NCBI GenBank assembly: GCA_964583165.1
Contig: CAZOVK010000085.1
Span: 1 to 9,190 of the forward strand
DNA: 9,190 nt
Direction: 5' to 3'
Source: CAZOVK01 sp964583165
GTDB lineage: Bacteria > Bacillota > Clostridia > Lachnospirales > WRAX01
The translations under genes and the position numbers were made by a program. How positions within the stretch are numbered: position 1 is the stretch's first letter; each line of letters begins with the position of its first letter. A model generated the notes under the pieces. That model did not search any database and was not told the origin of the DNA. It worked only from the letters and a program-made list of their open reading frames with translations. Of this stretch, positions 1 through 5,669 are shown one piece after another.

Positions 1-138
1 GTAATTCTCGATACAATCGAACAGGACGAAAACGTTCTGAAATCTGAAAAGTTCGTCGTGCTCTCCGTAGCGGAGTTGTTCGCGAAGTCTATACTCTATA
101 TACACAATGGACATTCTATTTCCACGCTGTTTAACTAA
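1..138 (+). CDS. prs: Ribose-phosphate pyrophosphokinase, C-terminal fragment (5' end outside window)
   Basis: Reading from base 1 gives 45 codons ending in TAA at 136-138. The peptide has the typical PRPP synthetase tail: a strand-and-helix segment VVLSVAELFAKSI followed by the near-invariant terminal pattern YIHNGHSISTLFN, comparable to the (R)IHNGESVSSLF ending of class I Prs enzymes. The enzyme makes 5-phosphoribosyl-1-pyrophosphate from ribose 5-phosphate and ATP in the cytoplasm, feeding purine, pyrimidine, histidine and NAD synthesis. Only the tail is visible, so the active-site loops cannot be checked. prs immediately upstream of pth is a recurring Bacillota arrangement, which supports the call. 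The stop falls where the family normally ends, so I see no fusion or frameshift into pth. Confidence 0.85.
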   Translation, partial: VILDTIEQDENVLKSEKFVVLSVAELFAKSILYIHNGHSISTLFN

Positions 139-153
139 CAGCAATGACAACCC

Positions 154-199
154 AGACACTACAAACGGGGGCGGCCTAAAACCGCCCCTAGAAGTGTCT
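154..199 (+). promoter_or_regulatory. Two-tier inverted repeat (hairpin) in the prs-pth junction
   Basis: An inner 7-bp GC stem, GGGGCGG (168-174) with CCGCCCC (182-188), closes a 7-nt loop. An outer 7-bp stem, AGACACT (154-160) with AGTGTCT (193-199), encloses it across an asymmetric internal loop of 7 and 4 nt. Both stems pair perfectly. The structure begins 15 nt after the prs stop. Only a weak pyrimidine run (TTCT) follows, so it is a poor intrinsic terminator. It could act as an attenuator, a 3'-end stabiliser for prs mRNA, or a structure that hides the candidate GTG start of pth at 194-196, which lies in the outer arm. The function is inferred. Confidence 0.6.
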
Positions 200-841
200 T
201 CTGAAATACCACCCAAGCAGGGCGAACAACCAAAGCCCGATAAGCCGCCAAAGCCCGAAAAACCACCTGTCGTCTTGCCACAGGTCTATTTAATAGCGGG
301 GCTCGGCAACCCCGGGCGCGAGTATGCGGGCACACGGCATAACGTGGGGTTTGAGATTCTCAACAAGCTGGCGTTTGACCATAAGCTGGAGTGGCGGAAG
401 ATGAAGTTTCGTTCTGCCATTACAGAGGGTACTATATGCGGGCGACAGGTCTATCTTATTAAGCCGCATACATTCATGAACCTATCGGGCGAGGCCGTGT
501 CAGAGTTTCTGAGGTTCTACGAAATCCCATCCGCGCAACTTATTGTCGCGTATGATGACACCGATATTGCGCTTGGCTCAATCCGCGTCCGTGTAAGGGG
601 TTCGGCGGGCGGTCATAACGGCATTAAGAATATCATTCAACACGTACCCGCCGCTGACTTCATACGTATTCGCACAGGCATTGGCAAGAAGCCGCCGCAG
701 TATGACTTGGCAGATTTTGTATTGTCTAAGTTTCACAACACAGAGCACGAGGAGATTGTCGCGGGGATAACGAGGGCTACCGACGCGATAGAAGCCATTT
801 TGGCAGACGGCGTAGAAGCGACAATGAACAAGTATAACTGA
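194..841 (+). CDS. pth: Peptidyl-tRNA hydrolase with Lys/Pro-rich N-terminal extension (start uncertain)
   Basis: Pth cleaves the ester bond of peptidyl-tRNAs that drop off ribosomes, recycling tRNA in the cytoplasm. The domain starts at about nt 284 with VYLIAGLGNPG. Numbered from TTG 275, all key positions are present: Asn12 (GNPG), catalytic His22 (TRHNVG), Asn69 (FMNLSG), Asp94 (YDDTD) and Asn115 (AGGHNG), matching E. coli N10, H20, N68, D93 and N114. From TTG 275 the protein has 188 residues, the normal family length. The frame is open upstream to an ATG at 107, which overlaps prs by 32 nt. GTG 194 is a middle choice that keeps the Lys/Pro-rich stretch but excludes the GC hairpin loop. 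None of the three starts has a clear Shine-Dalgarno sequence, so the N-terminus is unresolved. The stop is TGA at 839-841. Product confidence is high; start confidence is low. Confidence 0.95.
   Translation: MSSEIPPKQGEQPKPDKPPKPEKPPVVLPQVYLIAGLGNPGREYAGTRHNVGFEILNKLAFDHKLEWRKMKFRSAITEGTICGRQVYLIKPHTFMNLSGEAVSEFLRFYEIPSAQLIVAYDDTDIALGSIRVRVRGSAGGHNGIKNIIQHVPAADFIRIRTGIGKKPPQYDLADFVLSKFHNTEHEEIVAGITRATDAIEAILADGVEATMNKYN
232..267 (+). repeat. Imperfect 18-nt tandem repeat encoding Lys/Pro-rich stretch
   Basis: Two adjacent 18-nt units (232-249 and 250-267) share the identical first nine bases AAAGCCCGA and a similar second half (TAAGCCGCC, AAAACCACC). In the pth frame they read as alternating Lys-Pro with acidic residues (KPDKPPKPEKPP). 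In another frame the first unit contains a TAA stop. The regular amino-acid pattern suggests translation and points to a start upstream of 232, but does not prove it. Confidence 0.6.
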
Positions 842-886
842 CAGATAGCAATAATTAGCAGCCGGATTGGGAATACTGATAAGAAA

Positions 887-904
887 GACCGCCTTGAGGC
901 GGTC
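887..904 (+). terminator. GC-rich hairpin between pth and mfd (weak terminator-like)
   Basis: A perfect 7-bp stem, GACCGCC (887-893) with GGCGGTC (898-904), closes a TTGA tetraloop. It lies 46 nt after the pth stop and 33 nt before the mfd start. On the + strand only ACATTT follows, so termination would be weak or partial. Read on the - strand it is followed by TTTCTTATC, a better U-tract, but no - strand gene is seen here. Its design resembles the strong terminator at 5532-5562. Confidence 0.5.
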
Positions 905-936
905 ACATTTGCGAAGAGTTAAATGGAGAAATCATT

Positions 937-3900
937 ATGAACAACCCCTTTCATGCGTCCATAAGAGAAATGGACGCATTTCGGCGTGTTTCGGAAATTG
1001 TCAAAAAATCGGGAAAAATCTTGGCGGAGGGCGTGACAGGCGCGCAAAAGGCGCATCTGGCATCAGCGCTTGTTACCGAATTGGGTCAGCCGCTTGCGGT
1101 CATCACGTATTCGGAGCAGAGAGCCAAGGAAATCTATGAGGATATGCGCTTTTTTTGCGGCAAGAACGCGCTGTTGTTCCCGTCGAAGGACATTTTATTC
1201 TATAACGCTGACGTAAAGAGCGGGCGTATACAGCGCGAACGCTTGGAAACCCTGTTTGCTATGGGTACGCGCAAGGATTTTGTCGCCGTCATGTGTGCGG
1301 ACGCACTTTTGGACAGAATGACACCTAAGGCAGTGTTTGACAGTTTCATACTGAATCTTGAAGTGGGTAGCGAGGTTGACACAGACACCTTGGCCGAACA
1401 CCTCGTAGCCATGGGTTATGAGCGCACAGACGGCATCGAGGGCACAGGGCAGTTTTCATGGCGCGGTGGTATCTTAGACATCTTCACGCCCATTCACGAC
1501 GTGGCGCACAGAATCGAGTTTTGGGGCGATGAGGTTGACAGCATCCGCTCGTTAGACGCGGAGAACCGCCGTTCTGTTGAGAAGTGGGAGAAACTCACGA
1601 TTTACCCGATGCGCGAGTTGGTTTATGACACTGAGCGGCGCGACACGGCGATTGCGGGCATCAATGCGGCGCTTAAAAGCGCCGTGGGTGAGGGGAGCGC
1701 AAGGAGCCATTCGGATACCTACGATATTTCTGGGCTTATGGAGGTCACTGAAACGGCCATTGACCGCCTAAAGTCAGAACACAGTTTCTCGGGTGTTGAC
1801 AGGTATTTCGACTTTTTCTACAGCGAAAGGTTAAACGTCCTTGACTATCTGCCCGACAACGCTATTGTTTATGTAGACGAACCCGCGCAGACGGGCGCGT
1901 ATATCGAGCATGTGTTGGGTGAGTTTCGCGAGAGTTTACGAAACCGAATAAGCGGCGGCTTGCTGCTGCCGCAATGTATCGACATGATAATGGAACCCCG
2001 CGCGGACTATTACGACGGGGCGCTTGTCGCGGCTTCATCTTTGGGCGCAGTTGGCGGTTTGAAGGTTGACGAGCGCGTGAGCTTAAATGTCAGAGGTATT
2101 GCGACTGTGCATAGGCGCATTGACTTGCTGGAAGCGGACTTGCGCACCTATCGAGAAAGCGGTTACCGCGTGGTGATTCTGTCGGGTGGGGCGGTTGTAG
2201 GTCAGCGTTTGGCGGGCGAGCTGTTCGACAGGGGCTTTTCGGCGCAATATGTAGACAGCTTAGACAACGCGATAATTCAACGCGGGCAGATTATACTCAC
2301 TAAAGGCAGTCTGTCGGCGGGTTTTGAATATCCCGAACAGGGCTTCGCTGTTATCACAGGCAAAGAGGTCTTCGGCGAGGCGCGGCAGAACACAAAACGC
2401 AACCAGCGAAAGAAAAACGCCGCCCCCGTTGAACATTTCAGTGAGTTGAAACCCGGTGATTATGTTGTTCACGAGCGGCACGGCATAGGCGTTTACCGCG
2501 GAATTGAGAAAATAACGTCTGACAATATATCACGCGATTACTTAAAGATTTCATACTCTGACGGTGGCGTGTATGTTCAGACTGAACAGCTAGATTTAAT
2601 CAGCAAGTATATAGGCGGCGAGAATGCGCACCCGAAACTGAACCGTTTGGGCGGCGGCGAGTGGCAACGCATAAAGTCTAAGGCCAAACAAGGTGTTATT
2701 GACATAGCGCGTGACTTAATCGCGTTGTACGCGAAGCGCCAAGCCGCCGTGGGCTTTGAGTTTTCAAAGGACACCGTGTGGCAAAACGAGTTTGAAGAAA
2801 CCTTTAGATACACAGAAACTGATGACCAGCTCACAGCGATTGAGGACGTAAAAGCCGACATGGAAAGCCCACGTGTCATGGACAGGCTCATTTGTGGCGA
2901 CGTGGGTTACGGCAAAACAGAGGTCGCTATTCGCGCGGCGTTCAAAGCGGCGTGTGACAGCAAGCAAGTGGCGTATCTGGTACCGACGACGATTTTGGCG
3001 CAACAGCATTACAACACGTTTGTGGCGCGAATGCAGGATTTTCCGATTAGAATCGCCATGTTGTCGCGCTTTGCGACACCTTCACAGCAGAAGGCGAGCG
3101 TTGAGGGCATACGAAACGGCGAAATTGACATAGTAATCGGCACACATAGGATACTGTCGAAGGATTTGACATACAAGAACCTAGGGCTTGTTATTATAGA
3201 CGAAGAACAGCGTTTCGGCGTTACGCACAAGGAAAAACTCAAACAACTGAAAGAGAACGTAGACGTTCTGACTTTGACGGCTACACCGATACCGCGAACA
3301 TTGCACATGAGTTTGACGGGGATACGTGACATGAGCGTTCTCACTGAGCCACCGCATGAGCGTCAGCCGATTCAGACCTACGTAATGGAGTATTCGCCAG
3401 AAACCGTTCGTGACGCTGTGGCGCGCGAACTGGGGCGCAAGGGGCAGGTTTATTACCTACACAACCGCGTGGCGAGCATACCCGAAGTGGCGTATAAGCT
3501 ACAAGAACTCTTGCCCGAAGCTGTGGTCAGATATGCGCACGGGCAGATGAGCGAGCGCGAACTCGAAAAAATCATGTTGGGCTTCATCAACGGCGAGATT
3601 GATGTACTCGTCAGCACGACCATCATTGAAACAGGTCTTGACATACCGAACGTGAACACAATTATTATACAGGACGCGGATTATTACGGTTTGGCGCAAC
3701 TCTATCAGTTGCGCGGGCGTGTGGGGCGTTCTAACCGCACGAGTTACGCCTACCTCATGTACAAGCGCGACAAGGTTCTAACAGAGGACTCCATCAAGCG
3801 TTTGCAGACTATCCGCGAGTTTACGGAGTTTGGCGCGGGCTTTAAGATAGCCATGCGTGACTTGGAGATTCGCGGGGCGGGTAGCCTTCTGGGGGCGCGT

Positions 3901-4431
3901 CAACACGGGCATATGGACGCGGTGGGTTATGACACATATTGCCGCCTGCTTGAAGAAGCCGTTGCGGAGTTGCAGGGGCTTGAGAAGCCGAAAGACTTTG
4001 AAACGACGCTTGATTTCACGGTCAACGCCTATATACCCGAGTATTTCATTGAGAGCGAGAAGCAGAAGTTAGAAGTCTACAAGAAAATCGCGCTTATTGC
4101 CGATAAGGCGGGTTATTATGACGTTCAAGAGGAACTCGAAGACCGTTTCGGCGAGATTCCCGCGCCTGTGGCGAACCTCTTGCTTGTGGCGTATATCAAG
4201 GCATTGGCGCATTCCATCGGCATTACGCAGATTAAGCAAAAGGGAAAGAACCTCGTTCTGACCTTCTTACCCGATTCTCAAGCCGATATTGTGAAGCTCA
4301 CAAATGCCATATCTAAACGGACGGGGCGTTTGCTCTTCACGAACGGCGCCGTGCCATATCTGACATACAAACTCGACAACGATGATGTGAACCTAAGCGA
4401 CATGATAAGTTTATTGGAAGATTTGGTATAA
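937..4431 (+). CDS. mfd: Transcription-repair coupling factor Mfd
   Basis: This 1164-residue protein has the usual Mfd length. Mfd is a dsDNA translocase that removes RNA polymerase stalled at lesions and recruits UvrA to start nucleotide excision repair. The N-terminal UvrB-like module includes QFSWRGGILDIFTP at about residues 172-185. The RNA-polymerase-interacting, CarD-like domain starts near residue 504 (LKPGDYVVHERHGIGVY). The RecG-like motor shows Walker A GDVGYGKTE (654-662), the DEEQ box (755-758), motif III TATPIPRT (781-788) and motif VI QLRGRVGRS (924-932). The C-terminal D7 region (YIPEYFIESEKQKLEVYKKIA) starts near residue 1032. I chose ATG 937 because GGAG at 925-928 gives good Shine-Dalgarno spacing. 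It follows pth, as in many Bacillota. No frameshift or missing motor residue is seen. Confidence 0.98.
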   Translation: MNNPFHASIREMDAFRRVSEIVKKSGKILAEGVTGAQKAHLASALVTELGQPLAVITYSEQRAKEIYEDMRFFCGKNALLFPSKDILFYNADVKSGRIQRERLETLFAMGTRKDFVAVMCADALLDRMTPKAVFDSFILNLEVGSEVDTDTLAEHLVAMGYERTDGIEGTGQFSWRGGILDIFTPIHDVAHRIEFWGDEVDSIRSLDAENRRSVEKWEKLTIYPMRELVYDTERRDTAIAGINAALKSAVGEGSARSHSDTYDISGLMEVTETAIDRLKSEHSFSGVDRYFDFFYSERLNVLDYLPDNAIVYVDEPAQTGAYIEHVLGEFRESLRNRISGGLLLPQCIDMIMEPRADYYDGALVAASSLGAVGGLKVDERVSLNVRGIATVHRRIDLLEADLRTYRESGYRVVILSGGAVVGQRLAGELFDRGFSAQYVDSLDNAIIQRGQIILTKGSLSAGFEYPEQGFAVITGKEVFGEARQNTKRNQRKKNAAPVEHFSELKPGDYVVHERHGIGVYRGIEKITSDNISRDYLKISYSDGGVYVQTEQLDLISKYIGGENAHPKLNRLGGGEWQRIKSKAKQGVIDIARDLIALYAKRQAAVGFEFSKDTVWQNEFEETFRYTETDDQLTAIEDVKADMESPRVMDRLICGDVGYGKTEVAIRAAFKAACDSKQVAYLVPTTILAQQHYNTFVARMQDFPIRIAMLSRFATPSQQKASVEGIRNGEIDIVIGTHRILSKDLTYKNLGLVIIDEEQRFGVTHKEKLKQLKENVDVLTLTATPIPRTLHMSLTGIRDMSVLTEPPHERQPIQTYVMEYSPETVRDAVARELGRKGQVYYLHNRVASIPEVAYKLQELLPEAVVRYAHGQMSERELEKIMLGFINGEIDVLVSTTIIETGLDIPNVNTIIIQDADYYGLAQLYQLRGRVGRSNRTSYAYLMYKRDKVLTEDSIKRLQTIREFTEFGAGFKIAMRDLEIRGAGSLLGARQHGHMDAVGYDTYCRLLEEAVAELQGLEKPKDFETTLDFTVNAYIPEYFIESEKQKLEVYKKIALIADKAGYYDVQEELEDRFGEIPAPVANLLLVAYIKALAHSIGITQIKQKGKNLVLTFLPDSQADIVKLTNAISKRTGRLLFTNGAVPYLTYKLDNDDVNLSDMISLLEDLV

Positions 4432-4436
4432 ATATG

Positions 4437-4465
4437 TTGTAAAATCCGCGCGGATTATGTATAAT
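4437..4465 (+). promoter_or_regulatory. Sigma-A-type promoter for the foldase gene
   Basis: The -35 element TTGTAA (4437-4442) and a perfect -10 TATAAT (4460-4465) are separated by 17 nt. Transcription would start near 4472, giving a leader of about 30 nt before ATG 4503. The spacer begins with a 14-bp perfect palindrome (4443-4456). The placement just after mfd suggests the foldase can be transcribed independently of mfd. Confidence 0.7.
4443..4456. promoter_or_regulatory. 14-bp perfect palindrome in promoter spacer (candidate operator)
   Basis: AATCCGCGCGGATT equals its own reverse complement and fills most of the space between the -35 and -10 elements. A dimeric repressor bound here would block RNA polymerase. 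As RNA it could form at most a 5-bp hairpin with a GCGC loop and has no U-tract, so it is a poor mfd terminator. I see no second copy in the window. The operator role is inferred. Confidence 0.4.
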
Positions 4466-4502
4466 AACAAAATAAAAATCATGTTAGGGGATAGGGTCAA
4501 TA

Positions 4503-5522
4503 ATGGCAAAAAAGGTCAAGAAGCGCAGCTATGTTTGGAAAGAGAAGATTATCCTAGGGAGCGTATTCGGTACGCTCATAGTGGGCATTGTCGCGTTTTT
4601 GGTGATTTATTCTATTATGAATAATTACCTTATTAAAATTGACGGCGTGACCGTGGGCACAAACTCAGAGTTTAAGACGCTTTACTATGAAAACGCCTAT
4701 GTCTACTCAATGTATGGCATAAACCTGAATGATGTGACACAAGATGGCTACACCTATAGGGATTTGTTGAAGAATGACGCGCTTAATACCATGATTCAAA
4801 GCCACATCATGGCGTTACAAGCGGGTAATATGAATATCGGGTTGACAGAAGAGCAGACGGCTAAGGTTCCAGAGGATATAGCCAAAATCAAAGAGAACTA
4901 CGGCGCTGATTTCATCAAAGAAACGGGCGCTACCGACAGCGACATCAAAACGATTGTCGAGAACGGTTATCTGTCACAGAACCTTTTTGATGAAGTGACA
5001 AAGGATTATACGCGTGACGAAGTGGCATTTACCGAATTCTTTGACGGGTATGTTGAAGACAACAAGACGACATTAACGAAGTATGACGTAGAGTATGTCA
5101 AAGTGGCTGACGAAGAAGCGGCTAATGCGGCTCGTGAGCGCATTTTAGCAGGCGAGGACTATGCGACACTCTATAAGGAAGTATCCACAGACTACACAGC
5201 GCCCGCCGAGGGTGAGGAAGAAAAAGAGATTGTGGCTGTTGACTTAGAGGGTAAATATTTTGGCGCGGCTTCGACTGACGCGGCTTATGTTATGTCAGTG
5301 GGCGACGTGAGCGAACCCATTGAGGTCACTGACGGTTACCTTGTTTTCAAACTCGTGAACAAAACAGAGCCTGATTTAGAAGGGCTTCGCGCGACAAAAG
5401 CCGACGAGTATGACAACAATCAGAAGCAGACGCTTATGCAAACAGCCTACGCGGAGTGGGAATTGAACTATGACGTTAAGGTAAATGACAAGATGTTTGC
5501 GGACTTACTGAATACGAAGTAG
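4503..5522 (+). CDS. Membrane-anchored SurA/PrsA-like foldase with degenerate PpiC domain
   Basis: The 339-residue protein has a basic N-terminus (KKVKKR), one membrane helix at about residues 16-39, and a large domain that should lie outside the membrane. No lipobox Cys or clear signal peptidase site is seen, so it looks like a signal-anchor protein rather than a PrsA lipoprotein. IDGVTVGTNSEFK (about 46-58) matches the start of SurA-type chaperone regions. Residues about 193-285 fit a parvulin/PpiC fold: a helix with AGEDYATLYKEV, then VGDVSEPI (266-273) and DGYLVFKL (277-284). The usual parvulin histidines are replaced by Tyr198 and Leu280, and an acidic insert (EGEEEKE) is present, so it may be a chaperone without isomerase activity. 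An AGGGG/AGGG-type ribosome site precedes ATG 4503. A foldase gene after mfd is common in Clostridia. Confidence 0.8.
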   Translation: MAKKVKKRSYVWKEKIILGSVFGTLIVGIVAFLVIYSIMNNYLIKIDGVTVGTNSEFKTLYYENAYVYSMYGINLNDVTQDGYTYRDLLKNDALNTMIQSHIMALQAGNMNIGLTEEQTAKVPEDIAKIKENYGADFIKETGATDSDIKTIVENGYLSQNLFDEVTKDYTRDEVAFTEFFDGYVEDNKTTLTKYDVEYVKVADEEAANAARERILAGEDYATLYKEVSTDYTAPAEGEEEKEIVAVDLEGKYFGAASTDAAYVMSVGDVSEPIEVTDGYLVFKLVNKTEPDLEGLRATKADEYDNNQKQTLMQTAYAEWELNYDVKVNDKMFADLLNTK

Positions 5523-5531
5523 AGATGATTG

Positions 5532-5562
5532 AAAGTCCGCCGATTTGAGCGGACTTTATTTT
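5532..5562 (+). terminator. Intrinsic terminator of the foldase gene
   Basis: A perfect 9-bp stem, AAAGTCCGC (5532-5540) with GCGGACTTT (5549-5557), has an 8-nt loop CGATTTGA and leads into the T-rich tract TTTATTTT (5555-5562). It begins 10 nt after the foldase stop codon and separates the prs-pth-mfd block from the speA block. Confidence 0.9.
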
Positions 5563-5593
5563 GGGGATTTTTACTAAAATTCTATCTATCGTA

Positions 5594-5621
5594 TTGAAAA
5601 AATTTGCAAATATGTTATACT
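5594..5621 (+). promoter_or_regulatory. Promoter of the speA-speB-pyrH-frr unit
   Basis: The -35 element TTGAAA (5594-5599) is followed after 16 nt by -10 TATACT (5616-5621). TG at 5613-5614 gives an extended -10 (TGnTATACT). The stretch upstream to about 5567 is A/T-rich, as for an UP element. Transcription would begin near 5628, leaving a leader of about 42 nt, too short for a riboswitch of known type. No other promoter is evident before pyrH or frr. Confidence 0.75.
5602..5611. promoter_or_regulatory. 10-bp perfect palindrome in the speA promoter spacer
   Basis: ATTTGCAAAT is self-complementary and sits between the -35 and -10 elements. It is short and AT-rich, so chance is a serious alternative. 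Its position would suit a repressor that controls polyamine synthesis. Confidence 0.25.
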
Positions 5622-5669
5622 GACAAAAAGGTAATAGTGATACGGAAAATATTGTATGCGGGGCGGTCT

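Noticed and set aside
1..286. Possible prs-pth fusion through frameshifting, since the pth frame is open across the prs end
   Set aside because: The prs frame ends exactly with the family's normal C-terminus and stop, and I see no slippery sequence before the stop, so two separate proteins are the simpler reading.
867..1139. A 90-codon + strand frame overlapping the mfd start
   Set aside because: It runs through mfd coding sequence in another frame, shows no recognisable motif, and competes with a clear mfd start with its own ribosome site.
2577..3344. Several antisense frames of about 80-110 codons inside mfd
   Set aside because: They are opposite well-conserved Mfd motor motifs, have no ribosome site or recognisable domain, and fit the complement of biased codon use.
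4432..4502. The palindrome after mfd as an intrinsic terminator
   Set aside because: The longest possible stem is about 5 bp with no following U-tract, and it sits inside a good promoter.
5604..5669. Longer N-terminus of the decarboxylase from TTG 5604 or GTG 5637
   Set aside because: TTG 5604 lies upstream of the -10 box and would not be in the transcript; the added residues have no family match, and ATG 5670 has a better ribosome site.
5622..5669. Riboswitch or T-box leader upstream of speA
   Set aside because: The predicted leader is only about 42 nt and contains no strong stem or terminator-antiterminator pair.
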